This document shows positions 22,101 to 35,572 of a stretch of 64,000 nt of DNA, piece after piece (the stretch's first letter is position 1; each line of letters opens with the position of its first letter). Position numbers and translations under genes: made by a program. This DNA comes from Pneumocystis sp. 'macacae' (Eukaryota; Ascomycota; Pneumocystomycetes; Pneumocystales; Pneumocystaceae). Under the pieces are notes generated by a model. It searched no databases, was not told the DNA's origin, and saw only the letters and a program-made list of their open reading frames with translations. The DNA lies in assembly GCA_018127085.1 (NCBI GenBank), contig CM030724.1:1-64000 (forward strand), read 5' to 3'.

Positions 22101-25100
22101 AGGAAATATTTAGTTGGTGGAATAGAACACTTATTAAAATCTGAATAATTATAAAAGATATCATGTTTTTTCATTACTATATTTAATTTATTGTATTTAT
22201 TAATAATTTATTTGACTTTTGTTTTTCTAAAGAGTTCTGTTGAGATAGTTTTTTTTGTTAATATAAGTTTTGTTAAATTAAAAAAAATTCAAAGTACATC
22301 TGCATGATATATTTTATCTCCTAAATTCATTAGTTTAATATTGTAGTATAATTTAAATTATAAAAATATTTTGTCTTCAGAATTTTTAAATATATATTTA
22401 AGATTCTTTTAGAGTCTTAAAGTTTTTTGAATATTTTAATAAGTTTTCGGTAGATTTTATTTATATAAATATCTTTTTAGAATTTCATCATTTTCTATAT
22501 TTTGTTCTATGCATTTTTTTTAAAGAATCTTTCTATAATTATTCTCTTGAATTCATGTATTTATCGATTTAATAGTTTCATTAATAAAATCATTGTTTTT
22601 TCATATAATATATAAATAACTAGAATTTTTGAATTTAGGTAATCTTCCTAAATGAAAACACTCATTTCTAAAGTTTGTGTATTTATAATCTGTAATTAAT
22701 TCTATATCTATTTTTCTTAATACTGAATTAATGTCTTTGTTTTTTTTTAATTTTAATTTTTAAATTTTTACATTTATTTTTTATATTTTTCATATATATT
22801 CTTTAATTTTTTATCTATATTTTCTATGCTCGTGTTGTTACTGCTTTAATGTAATACTTATCAAGAATTGCTTTATACTTTAATGATATAATTCTTTTAT
22901 ATGGTTTATTGTTTAAATACTAATCTTATTAAAATTTATTCTTTCTAGAAAAAGTATTTTGTTAAGGTAATAAATAATTAAAAATTAACTAAAAATTTAA
23001 GAAAAAGAAGAAAATTAAATAATATTTCTGGCATACCTATATATTTTTACTATCATTAGTTTTATTTTGTTTAAAACAAACATATATTCAATAATGATTT
23101 TCTATATTATTATTTAATTTCTTTTCTAATTATACTTAAATGTGATAAATAGTAAATAGTTATTACAAAAAAATATTCTTTTTTTGATAGTTTTTATTTT
23201 TAGTTCTTTAATGTGATTAATTAATACTATTTTTTATTGTTTTTAAGATAATTAATATATAAAATTTAATAATAAATAATTTAATTTCTAGAATACTTTT
23301 TCAATTTAATTAATTTCCAGTTTTTGAATATAATTTTATTTTATTTATGTTTTTTATATATCTTTATTAATGAATATTTTTTTGAAAATATAATCATTTA
23401 AATGATGATAGGTATGCTATTAAAAAGTAGATAATTTTGTTGATATAATATTTTCTAATTTTGATTTGTTCTTAGTGGTTATAAACTAATATGAAATAAA
23501 TTGAAAATAAATAGAAAATGGATTAAAAGCAGATAAATAGGTTCATGGATAATTAAGAATAAATTTAAAGAATCTAAGATAAACGGTAAATTGTATGAAT
23601 CAATTGAAAATAAGTATAAAAATAATATTTTAGGTTTTTTTTTATTCCATTTATCCTTTTATATTTTGCTCAAACAATATATGTTTATTTCTTATCTAAT
23701 GCTTTTTATTTTGATATTTATTATTTTTTTGAAATATTATAAAAAAAATTATAGTAATACTTATAAATTTTGTTATATTTATCTTCTTAATATTTATATT
23801 TTCATTTTTTTCACTGAATTTGTTTAGTTATTTTTATCCTTAGGTATTTATTGGTTTAAATTCTTATTTTGCAACGGTTAATACAATCGATATATTATTT
23901 ATCTACATTGTCAATATTTAAATATAAAAAGTATTTTCATTAATATATAGTTCTATTTTATTCATTATATTGTTATTAATACTATAATACTATGTTTTAA
24001 ATGATAGCATATTAATGTGGTTTTTTCCAGTTAATGTTTCGAATTTTATTAGAATTTGAGAAATTCTGTCATTACAACGTTATTTATTATAATTGTAATT
24101 TTTATATAAGCAAAAGTTATTCTTTGTAGATTTAATATTTAATCTTTTATGATTCCATTTCAATTTAATGCATCTGATTGTTATATTATAAAATTTTTTT
24201 TATAAAAATTGTATTTTTCTTATGACGAATGATATTCTGTTTTAAAGTTATTTTTCTATCTTTATTATTATTATTATTATTTTGTATTTTTATTTTAAGA
24301 TATATTGTTCATTTTTTATTATAGGAATTTAAATTTTTATATTTTTATATTTTCGTTAATTTTAATTTTAGAATTTAAATATAAAAATATATTATTATAT
24401 TATGATAATAAATGTAACTTCATTTAGGTTTAATATAATTATATATATTACAAGTCATAAATAATATAATTAAAATAATTTTTAAGTTTGAAATTGCTAT
24501 TTTAAAAGTTACTTTTTCATATTATTTCAGAATTTCATATTTTCTGACTGAAATTTTATAATTAATTAATAATAAATTTTTAATTAAACAAGCATACATA
24601 AATAATTTATTTTTAGTTGTTTTTTGATATCTCAAATGCTTTTAAATATGATAAATTATTTTTAAAATATCTAGATTTTTCAAATTAATGCAATTTATTA
24701 TAAATATTTTTACTCAAATTTTTAAATTTTATTTCATTTTTTTGAAAAATATTATATGTATTTTTAGATTTTAATTGTTACGTAGTTTAAGTTCATATAA
24801 ATTTATATTTTATTTTTGTACTTGATTTTATTTGATATCTTTTATATAAAAATATAATACATATTTTCTTAGAATTACTAATTTTTTATTGTAAATAAAT
24901 ACAATCGTTTTATTAATATCAAGACTATACATATAAATAGAGAATATTTTTTATTTTGTTTAGAAATTGGTTGTTTATTTTGAACCCTAAAAACTTGCTA
25001 GTTTTAGAAAGTAAGAAACAGTAAATAGAAGTGAGTAGAATTAAATAATATCTAATATATATAGATATTGTGCTTTTGTATTTTATTATTTTCTAATATT

Positions 25101-25541
25101 TTTCATTAATTTTATTTAAATTTCTTTGAAAAATGTTTACTTCAAAAGTATTAACTTATTATATTCAAAAAATATGTAAATATTCTTTATTTTATTTTTT
25201 ATGTGCTAAATTTTATAGATATTAATTTATATTTTCTGAATTTTAATTTTGAATTTATGAGGTAGGGTTAGGTTTATTCATTGTTTGTCTTTAAGATTAG
25301 GGTTCATAATTTTTAGAATAAACGATATTCTAAAAATGCTTCTGATGATATTTATATTTAGGTTTTTATATAGAATTCTACTTATATATACTAATATACT
25401 AATACTAGGTAGGAGTTTTAGATAACGCTTATAAAGGTGTAAAATAAAGAAAACTAGACAAGAGTAGAATTGTATTTTTTAATTCAAAATTGTTAATTTT
25501 AAAAAGTTGAATTTTATAACTTGTTTTTGTAGTTAGCGTTA
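19108..25541. other. AT-rich gene desert between the msg cluster and the chromosome core
   Basis: About 6.4 kb at very high AT, with stops in all frames and no open frame above about 80 residues showing family features. It is dominated by T- and A-runs and short words such as TTATT and ATATA; (ATT)n runs at about 24262-24282. A stretch on the minus strand near 20480-21250 looks like decayed coding sequence (listed separately). No tRNA, rRNA or ordered satellite is recognisable. The desert marks the boundary between subtelomeric and housekeeping DNA. Confidence 0.6.
20480..21250 (-). pseudogene. Possible decayed coding sequence
   Basis: On the minus strand several protein-like fragments appear in shifting frames, separated by stops: KKDDVMIKKAV, DLIKDKLEEYKRLL, SMFNAETLLDHDQ, IRENAAIDELNIRIFKENI and NPVLFKDGIDFSIWVNN. 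Their Lys/Glu/Asp-rich, mixed composition differs from the Ile/Phe/Tyr/Leu-only translations around them. I cannot name the parent family. Helical Lys/Glu-rich fragments such as KLEEY faintly recall MSG repeats, but the Cys pairs are missing. It may equally be chance. Confidence 0.3.
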
Positions 25542-27309
25542 ATGCTTTCTAATAATGCATATGATACATCAAGTAAAGTGATTGCGGTAGTGGCATCACC
25601 ATGGATCATTATATTGATTGCTCTGGTATTCATATTTTCACTTTATGTGTATGTTTTGGCTTTTGTTTTTTTTTCCTTCTAATATTTCTAGACTTTATTA
25701 TCGTCCAAGGCTTTATTATCCATATCCTTCATATCCTTCGTCGCCAACTATATATTTTTTGCCTCCTTGGAAAAGAATTAGGGATTTTAACCGAAATCCT
25801 ATACAGTATCTTCTGACTGCAGTTTCTAAAACATCTCATTTAGGTATGATTTGGATTGACGTTGTTAAACCATATACATGTCTTTCAATTATTCTTCCAT
25901 TAGAATCTTGTGTAGGTAATCAATTTTTGTTAACAGATGAGTCTGTATTATCTTGGGATGCCGCATTACGCCAAAATTGGCATCATATATTTAAAGATTC
26001 TAAACAAATGGATAATATTGATAATTTTGGACGTCGTTCACGTTTTTCCAAAGCAAGTAATTTATGTTTAGCTCGTGCATTTTCTGCCTCTCGTACAAAT
26101 ATCGGGGGATATTATTATTCATGTATTATATCAGAAGCGTTAGTTGCTTTAAGTCATAATACGTCGAATTCTATAGACTTGAAAAGGTTCATTGATGATA
26201 TTGTTAGTAGAGCTTTACTTTCTATTTTTTTTGGTTCTTATGAATCTGATTATGAACATATATTACAACTTATCAGTACTATTCATAAATCTTTGGAGAA
26301 GTCCCACTCTTATGATTCTAGTGCTTTAAAAGCAAAAAACGAATTTATAAAAGTTATTTCAAACCTTTTGATTAAACGATGTGATGATTCTGAAACATAT
26401 ATAAATGGTCTTGATTATGTTCAATGGCTATTGACACATGGGTCAGAAAACGAATTATCTATTGGTTCTACTATGGTTCATGATAATTTATTCAATTTTT
26501 TAAATAATCATACTATTATTAATATAGATGATCAAAAAAAAGAAAGTCTTTTTGAAATTTTAAAAGTAGATATACCTGTTCATCTTTTGGTTTCATTATT
26601 ATCTACATGGATTATATGCACTAACACTATTTTATGGATGATTGTTAATAAATATCGTGTTTCTGAAAAAGAGGCTCCTTTTGACCCAAATCCACTTTTT
26701 CTTGTGAGACGTGCACGAAAAGATGTCTTAATTGGCAAATTTTTGGTTCCGAAGAATACATATCTTTCTGTTTGTTCTTCTGTTAGTAATTTGAGTAATT
26801 TTTTTATGAATAAATCAGTTTCTTCTCAACTTTCTGTTAATTCTGAAATTTATTTAAAACGCCAATCTTTAGATAAATTAGCGATGAGAACATCTACAAA
26901 TCATAGTCAAGGAAATGTTTCATTTTTTTTTCAAAAGAATAAGGATAGTATAATAGAAAGTTCGAATTCCTCTACAAACTGTCATTACTCTCAAGAAACC
27001 ATTGTTTCTAATTCTATATCAGAAAGTACATTTTCAGCTTCAGATATAGGGTATATTACACCACCATTAGAACGTTTTCAAAACTTTAATGGGATTAAGG
27101 ATAGAATATATCCTCATCAACATTTGATTAAGCTTATTATCACTACAGTATTGAATCATATTTCATCAGCCGTTGTTATTAATAATAAAATTGCTTTTGA
27201 AAAGTTAACTGTATTTTATACTGCGAGACATTTATGGTTTCCTGTTCCATCTCGACCTATTTTTGTTTCTATACTACCAGGTGCTTTTGTAAGATCAAAT
27301 ATTGATTAA
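25542..27309 (+). CDS. Cytochrome P450-like membrane protein lacking a recognisable haem-ligand motif
   Basis: Exon 1 from ATG 25542 codes MLSNNAYDTSSKV and a hydrophobic anchor (SPWIIILIALVFIFSLYV). A short intron (donor GTATGT, branch CTAAT, acceptor TTTCTAG before about 25692) joins it to a long exon. The rest follows P450 order: a Tyr/Pro-rich hinge, LPPWKRIRDFNRNPIQYL, a beta-1 like region, an I-helix-like segment (LLVSLLSTWIICTNTILWM) and a stretch like the strand after the K helix (RRARKDVLIGKFLVPKNTYL). It ends with an L-helix and terminal-strand-like segment. I find neither an ExxR K-helix motif nor FxxGxxxCxG; a Ser/Asn-rich insert sits where the Cys loop should be. About 575 residues, open throughout, so apparently maintained. 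Function unknown; P450 relationship is pattern-based. Confidence 0.6.
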
Positions 27310-28911
27310 GAACAGAATGTTATTTCTTTTTAGGATAATAAGATTATTGTATAGGTTATTGTATGTGATTCTATAAAAATAATTATTTTTCAAATAATAA
27401 TGGTAAATAGTATAACTCAAGATTGAAATATGGTTCTATTTTTGCATTTATTATTTTTAATATTGAATTTTTTTATTTGGAAAATTTCGTAAAAATTGGA
27501 AGATTACATTTTTGCATTTGATTTTATAAGATTGTTTTTACATTATTATATTAATAGAATTTTATAAGGTTTTGGTATACTTATTTTAATTTTAAAAGTA
27601 TAATTCGTTTGTATATAATAGATGATTATTTTTATTAGGTATACAAGTTTTTGGTTTTTAATACGTATATTTGTATATTATAATTTTGAGATTTAAACAT
27701 TATAAATTTAATATTTTAAAAATTTTCATAAAATTATATTTTAATTTATATTTATTCAGAAGTATAATGAGCTGTTAATTCGTTTTGGTTTTAGATTTAG
27801 TTGTTATTCTAATCTATATTTTTGTTATTTTTTAAAAAAGTAAAATTTTATTTTAAAATAAAATTGAGGAAAAAATTGACTGAAAAAAAATTATTAAGGA
27901 TAATTTTTATATTGTATATGTTCTGATTATTATAAAATTTTTAATTTAAATAAACATTTATGTAATTTTCAATATCTAAAAGAATTAAGGTTTAGATTTA
28001 TAAATATCTTTTAGTAATAATTTAAAAAGACAGTAATAAAACTTCTAAGGTTCATATTTTTTGAATAGTATATATTGACTTCTATGAAATTTTAAAATTA
28101 TATATATAAATTTAATAAATTACTTTTAGCGTTTATAAAAAGTAAAAATAAGTACTATAAACTTTTGATTTTATTCTAGATAATATTTTTTTTAAATTTA
28201 TAATTATAGCTTTAAGAGTTAAAAGTAATCATTTAAATAGTTCCAATGTTTTAAATTTTTAATGAAATCATAAAAACATCATATTTCGTAATTTTCTATA
28301 AAACAGATTATGTTAGTTTTTATTATAACGTTAATAAATATTTAAAATGTTTTAAAAAATTATTTTTAAAATATATAATAAAATATAATATATTTTTATT
28401 TTTTAAAGAATGAATAAAAATATAACATTTATAATTGTTAATTCAGTTTAATGATAAAATTATAAAATATATTTGTTTCTAGTTATTTAGTACTAATGTA
28501 TTAAAACATTTTCAAATACAAATATTTTTTCAAATACAATACATGTGTTTATTATATTTGCCTAATAAATTCGAAATATTGTTATTTTGATTACAATATT
28601 TTATATTTTTTTATTTCAATATCGATTATTTTTAGTTTTTTCACGTTTATTTAATAAAAATAATTATATAATTAGATAATTAATTTTAAATACTTTCAAT
28701 ATGGAAATTTTATATAAAAACTTAATTTATTGCTATTATAGTATTGAAGATATTTATTTAGTATCAATATATTTTATTTTATGTTATTAATATTTTTTAT
28801 ATTCTTCTAACAAGTTTTTTTAAAATATTACTAATAATTACGTATATTCAGAAACTATTTTGTAATTTATTAACAAATATTAAATGTTTGTAGTCTTTAC
28901 GAATAACAAAA
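27310..28911. other. AT-rich intergenic region
   Basis: About 1.6 kb between the P450-like gene and MGS1. It is very AT-rich, has stops in every frame and shows no spliced-gene pattern I can support. It should contain the MGS1 promoter. Confidence 0.55.
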
Positions 28912-31037
28912 ATGAATCAAGAAATCCATGTTTCATGTCCTATATGCGGAAAAAATATTGAGATCAGTTTAATAAACATTCATTTGGATAGAAAATGTCA
29001 AGATTACAACAAAGAGTCTGTAAGTTAAATATTTATGCTTAATTAAAAAAATTTTGAAAGTAGTAATTAGGTTACTTTAAATTTGACTCAACAAAAATTA
29101 TATGATAATGAAAATTCTGCGAATTTTAAAACTTTTTTCTATGAAAAACATCCTAAATTTTCTGAAAATACTTTATCCAGCTCATCTTTATCTAAAAAAA
29201 AAATAGAAGAAAACGAGTTTGATTTTAAGAAGTCTTTAAAAAAAGCTAATAGCAATAATAATTTCGAATCATATATGCCTCTTTCGGAAAAAGTTCGACC
29301 TCAAACATTTGATGATTTCGTAGGTCAAGAAGATTTAGTTGGAAAGCATGGTTTACTTCGAAAATTAATTGAAAATGATAAATGTCCATCATTTATATTA
29401 TGGGGAAGTATGTTAGTTGCGTTTATGAAAAAATAATTAATTTTTTAGCATCTGGAGTAGGGAAAACTACATTAGCAAAAGTATTTGTTTAATATATATA
29501 TTTCTAAAATTAATTGTTTCAGATAATTTCAAAAATTACAAATAAACAGTTTAAGGAATTTTCTGGAACATCTAGTCATATATGTGATATTAAAAAGGCT
29601 TTTGATGAAGCAAAAAGAATATTATCTTTAACAGGACGTAAAACAATTATATTTGTAGATGAGATTCAACAATTCAACAAGGTTATATGCATTTTTTAAT
29701 AGTTATAATAATTAAAAGTAGATGCAACAAAATATTTTTTTACCATATGTAGAAAAAGGAATAATCACATTGTAAGTATATTTATTTATTTATTTATTTA
29801 TTTATAAGTATTTATTTATAAAGAATTGGTGCAACTACTGAGTGAGTCATTCTTTGAAAGACTTATGATTCTAATCATCTATTAGAAATCCTAGTTTTAA
29901 AATAAACAATGCTTTACTTTCTCGATGCAGGGTATTTGTTTTAAAGAAACTTTCTTCAAAACATATTTATGAAATTTTGAAAAATGCTATATCAATAACT
30001 AAACAATCTTCTGAAAACATAATTAATATTGATGATAATATTTTAGAGTATTTAGCAAATTTATCTGACGGAGATGGTATTTTTCTCTTTTTATTATTTT
30101 ATTAACGTTTTAAGCTCGAATTGCGTTAAATATACTAGAAATGATATTAAACTCTAAAATTGATGATCAAAATATAATTACAAAAGAAAGTATAAAGAAT
30201 ATTTTGAAAAGAACGTCTTTCATTTATGATCGTGTTGGCGATTTTCATTATGATACTATATCTGGTATTTTAATGTAGTTTATTTTTTATACTGATTATT
30301 AATAGCATTTCACAAAAGTATCCGTGGTTCCGATGCTAATGCAGCATTGTACTACCTTGGAAGAATGCTTCTTGGAGGTGAAGATCCTCTCTATATTGCT
30401 CGTAGAATGGTATTTTTTATGTGCTTTTTGTTTTTTTTTTTTTACTTTCTCTTAGATACGTATTGCCTCTGAAGATATTGGAACAGTAGGTTTTGTAAAA
30501 CAAAGAATTCCATAATCTGAATAAGATAGTCTGATAATAATGCTCTTGTTTTAGCAACATCGGTTTACCAGGCTGTTCAATTTGTAGGGATGCCTGAAGC
30601 AGATATTTTTTTAGGTTTTTTTGTTATTATTATTGTTATATCATAATTTTTATATAGCTCATGCTGCAGTTTATTTATCAGAAGCAAAGAAATCAATTAG
30701 AATCTATTCAGCACTAAATCATGTTAAAAACATTCTTAAAACAGAAGATGGGGCATTTAGTGCTGAAATTCCATTGTAGTGTATTTGGATTTTATCTATA
30801 TTTAACATAAATAGGCATATTCGAAACTGTCCCACGACTTTAATGAATGAGCTTGGCTACGGGGTAGGTTATAAATACAATCCTCTCTATAAAGATGGAA
30901 GAGTAAAGCAAGAAGTATAGTTATTATTAAGTAATTTTAGTTAATAACTGCCCTAGTATTTACCAAGTACATTAAAAACCAGAGTGTTTTTGGATATAGA
31001 TGAAAAAAAAATAGTAGATTCTGAACTTTTAGAATAG
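28912..31037 (+). CDS. MGS1: Mgs1/WRNIP1-type AAA ATPase with N-terminal zinc finger
   Basis: At least twelve short exons. Exon 1 codes [14 protein letters not shown] and INIHLDRKC, a Rad18/UBZ-type C2HC finger that in this family binds ubiquitin. After a linker come [20 protein letters not shown], Walker A (SGVGKTT, split from WG by an intron), Walker B ([12 protein letters not shown]), sensor [18 protein letters not shown] with the arginine finger, and the MgsA-like C-terminal part ([53 protein letters not shown]). The product is a clamp-loader-like ATPase that acts with DNA polymerase delta and PCNA at stalled or damaged replication forks. Every motif is present in order once introns are removed, so the gene looks intact. 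Confidence 0.93.
29774..29822. repeat. TTTA microsatellite inside an MGS1 intron
   Basis: About a dozen ATTT/TTTA units, slightly interrupted near the end, lie directly after the donor GTAAGTA that follows the exon coding GIITL. They make this intron longer than most in the gene. Confidence 0.7.
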
Positions 31038-31324
31038 TTTTTAATTATTCAAGAATTTTATGTTAATGTCTTTATAAATATAATACAATTATTATATTTA
31101 TGGTCGACTTGTATTCTCTAATTTATCTTGCTATGTTTAAAATTTAAAATTTTTCATAGATTCTTTTAAATGTCAATTTCTTAATATCGTTGTTTATTTA
31201 TAGAATCGTGATAATATATTGTTTTTGTTTTTCGAGTGATAACAATTTATGATAAAAATAGAGAATTATAAGAAATTTCAAAAAATATAGAGTGTATTGA
31301 GATCTTTTAAGAGATATCATCTAT

Positions 31325-34300
31325 ATGGTTTCTCGGCTTGGTACTCTTTTTGTTCTTAGGAAAGGTACTGAAGAAGAATATGCACAATTTCCAATTACGA
31401 AAAGATTAAATACTTTTGGAAGGTAAAATATTAGTTTAAGAAATGGAAGTAAACTAATAATTTTTGAAGACATTTGTCATGTGATGTAAGGTTATATGAT
31501 GAACTTATTTCGCGTCAACATGCTCGTCTTGAAATAGATGATAATGGAAATGTAAATTAAATTAGTTATATTAATCTTTCTTATATTAGAGTTAGGCATT
31601 TTTGGAGAACCTAAGTATAAATGGCACTTTTGTTAACAATAATGAACTGAATACTTCTGGGAATAAGAGGTTCCAGTTAAATACAGGTGATATTATTAGT
31701 CTTGCAGGTCATAAGTTTCGATGGGAATATCCAGTAGATGAAAAACAAACCGATCAGGTAGTAATATATGTAAGTCAAGTTGTTGTTTTTGAGGAATTAT
31801 GTTAATTCTCAAAGACCCCTCAGTCAAAAAGGCATGTTTCTATTAAATCAAAGAGGAAATCTTCATTGTTTTTTGAAAATATGGTTTGTAATTTGGAGTT
31901 TTAAAATATTGTTGATCATTTTAAGAATATTGTTGATATATCTTCTGAAAATAAGAAAAACCAAACCAATCAGCAAATATTTTCAGAAAACAAAGTTTCA
32001 AAAAATATTGTAGTAAAAACTAAAAATGTATTTGATATGGCCGATTTAAAACTAAAAAGTGGAATATCATCTTCGAATGAAGCTTTCAATTTGAAAAGTT
32101 CAGTTTTACCTATTTTATGTTCTCCAAGAAAACATAAATTGGATCAGAGTTCTATCAAAAATGAAATACATGGTCCATCTACGAATTGTATTATAGAATA
32201 TAATACTCAAATAACGGATGATTTTCTTAAGTCCAGCTTTAAACCAGAAGGTATGTTATAAAGTAAAAGTATATGATTTCTAATTGTTTTTAATACAGCT
32301 TTTGTTTTTTCTGATAAGCTTCCGATGGATATTTTAGTGTTAAGGAAATCTTTTGAACCTATACTTCACAATTTTGGTTTAATTATGGATTTTATATCGA
32401 TTAAAAAGGATATTGTTTTTTCCAATGAAGTTAATGGTATGTTTAAAAATATTAAAATAACTGAAATATTTATATTGTGTTAGAGTTTATAAGTAAAGAT
32501 TTGCGTGGTTCTTTTTTAAAATCAAACCAGTCAGATCTTGAAAAACGTAAAGAAGCATTATCACAGTCGGTAACATTTCTTCCAAAATTTTTTCCACAAA
32601 AGAAAATCAGTACATCAGGGACTAATGATCCTCCTTGTGGTTTTCGAACTCTTAAATTAGAGGATAATATTTTTTTTAGTCCCCCAAAAGAAAAATCTTA
32701 TGATATTTTGCCGAATAGTCATCCTTCGCCATTAAAACATGGTTCTCCTGTTTTACATTTTACTAAAAAATGTTATACTGATACGCGTGATTTACCACCT
32801 CGACCTGAACATGTTATAAAACAAAATAGGTATAAAAAGAGGTCAAGTTTCCCTCCTTTTATACCTTCCAAGATTTTAAATAATCCTATACTCACAAATT
32901 TACGATTTAGACGTTCAGCGTCTAATTTGCCCTTTTTTTCATCTACTTATGTTACTAGAGCGAAATCAGCAACTAAAAAACAAGATAATTTACCTGCAAC
33001 TCCTTTGGAATTTTTAGAAATATTAAATGATTCAGAAAAAAAGCTTTTAGGATTAACACCATTGCTGTCTTCTGATAATGATTCCAAGGAAAATCACATT
33101 GATCTATTGATGGCTTCAAAATATAATGTATCTTTGAAAAATGATACAATTTGCGATACAGATTTATATAATTTTGATAAAACGGAACATCATAACAATA
33201 ATTTAGAGAACAGTATTCTGAAAAATACAGTTTGTTCAGAGTTTAAAACATTTTCTCCTGGGAAATGGGCTGTTACAATTAACGGTAAAAAGCAAAAGCT
33301 TTATGAATCACCTATCCATTCGGTTAGTAAAAATATTTTACTAAGTAATTCATCAATAGTTAATACGGATTGCTCAAGTCGATATTGTTCAGTAAATCAG
33401 TTAAAGGATATTGATAAAACTTTTTCTCCTGGAAAATGGGTTCTTACTGCTCCTGGGAAAAAAATGAAATTGTATTGTTCTCCAGATATTAGAGAAAAAT
33501 CTACGGATAAATTGATATATAATAACCTTAAATCAAAGTCAATTAAGGATGTTTCGCAAAAAATGGGTACTACTTTAAATTATAATTTAGATAAATTTAA
33601 TTTTGGAATCGATAGTTTTCAAAATTTTTATACTAATACTGACAAAAAGAGTTTTAAAGCTACTGATATATCTGATTCTATAGTTAATGAGAATGGAGAA
33701 TCTAATAATGTTTTTCTTCTATTAAATAATGAAGAGAAAAATTTGTATTCTAATAAAAATTTATATGCAAACATGAGCGAATCGATTGAAAATGGGATGA
33801 GTTCTTCGGAAGCTATTATAAATAATGCGGATCATAAGAATATCTTGACAAATAGTCCAGATAATATGCAGAAATTGTATACGAGTAATAGTTCTAGCAT
33901 AAATGAGTCTGGAATTAGATTACTAGATCAGGATGTTGGAGAAATTAATATAGGATTCACTAGTGATCAGCTGTTTAATTTTGCAAAATTATCTAGTTCT
34001 ACTACTATTAACTTAGGACTATTTCCAGAAAATGCTCAGAGATTAAATGATAAGCTTGATTTTAAGGATAATGATTCTTTTTCGGAATTATTTAAGCATC
34101 ACATTTTTAAAGAGGAACAAGAAAAAATGAATTTGGATTTGTTTCAAAATGATATACAGAAATTTCAATCTAATGATCTGAAGTTAATAGCTCAAATTTG
34201 TGACCATAATCGCTATATACCTATAAATGAGTGTTCTTTATATGGCCATGAGAAATATAATAGTTCTGAGAATATATCTATTTCTTCGGTAAAATCTAGT

Positions 34301-35572
34301 GGTATCAGAAACAATGACTCTAATTTGGGTAATTTGCTTCTTTTTGATCAAGTTGAAAATATAACTTTTATGGAATCGCCAAGTAATATGTTGTGTTTGC
34401 AAAATCAACATATTCACCTTGATAGTGCAGATAAAGATGTTTATCATAAAAATATTTATTTAGCTAAGGATAACACTAATTATTTAAATTTTCAGAAGTG
34501 TGATGAATTAAACTACTTTGAAGAAAATAACGTTTTTTTTAATGATATGATAAATGAAACAAATTCTTTTTCTGATGGAATAGCAGACGAGCTTGAAGTC
34601 GGTTCTTTATCAGTAGAAAAAAGTGATAGAAGCATCTTTAGAATGCATAATTCTTTAGAATCTAATTTAGTTATTCAAATTGATCAGTGTTTTCAACCTA
34701 TGACTATAAATTCATTGTTTACTGGTATTGAGGATAATACAGATATTAAAGATAATACAGATATTAAAAATAATATAGATATTAAGGATAGTATAGATGT
34801 TAAGGAAACATCTATTCCGGAAGCACAGTTAAAAAATACTGGAAATATGTCTATTAATTTAGCAGAAAATGCAACTGAGCTAGATGTTTATAAAGAGAAT
34901 ATCGAAAATTTTACAATAGGGAAGTCTGTTAAAAAGACACAAGTTCTGAAACCAGTTCGTGCATCGAATAGGATAAAGGAAAAGTCTAGAATTAATGGTA
35001 ACGATACTGATAATCCACCTAAAAATTATAAATCTGGGACTGTAATTTCTCAAGAAAAGGTATATTATAATAATCGCAGAGTAACAAGAAGTCATGGAAA
35101 GTTGAATCATATAAATGGAAGTAATGAAAAGGTTGTTAATTCGACAGAACATATAAAAACTTCTAAAAAAAAAGGGAAAAAAATATTGGTAGAAAAAAAT
35201 TTTTTTATCGATGTTTCTGAAAAATTAAAGCTAAGTCCTTCGGAAAAACGTATAAGGATAACAAGAAGTACTGCATCATTGAGTGGGAAGGCTGTTCAAT
35301 CTAAAATTCAAATTGATTCTACGAATCTTACTAATATAAAAAAATCACGAAGTAAAACACATATTTTTCAAAAAAGTAGTACTACTGTTGAGTCAGCAAC
35401 CGAAACATCTATAAAGAAAAATGAAAAACAAATCCCTAAGAAAAGGGGTATGTCTCAAGTTGTTTTGAATCCTCAAGAAAAAATCTCTAAGAGTCGCAAT
35501 ACTTCATCTAATAATAATAATATAGGACCTTCTTTAAAAAGAATTCAGTCTTTAAGAAATAGATCCAAGTAG
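31325..35572 (+). CDS. Large FHA-domain protein with a basic C-terminus
   Basis: Exon 1 starts MVSRLGTLFVLRKGTEEE. Short exons then give a forkhead-associated domain: RLNTFGR, CDVRLYDELISRQHARLEI, FLENLSINGTFVNN and GDIISLAGHKFRWEY, with the S-R-x-H and N-G-T signatures that bind phosphothreonine. A further set of exons leads to a 1030-residue exon (32477-35572), Ser/Asn-rich, with two copies of a TFSPGKW-x(6-8)-GKK-x-KLY-x-SP motif (about 33247 and 33418), a short IKDN(T/I)D repeat (about 34730-34805) and a Lys/Arg-rich tail with ITRS/VTRS elements. N-terminal FHA plus a long disordered basic tail suggests a nuclear, cell-cycle or chromatin protein (compare fungal Tos4/Plm2 or Ki-67-like architecture), but I do not recognise the orthologue. 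Confidence 0.78.

Noticed and set aside
25255..25305. Telomere-like words (GTAGGGTTAGG and GATTAGGGTT)
   Set aside because: Two isolated, imperfect TTAGGG-type copies within AT-rich sequence. There is no array and no other sign of a former chromosome end.
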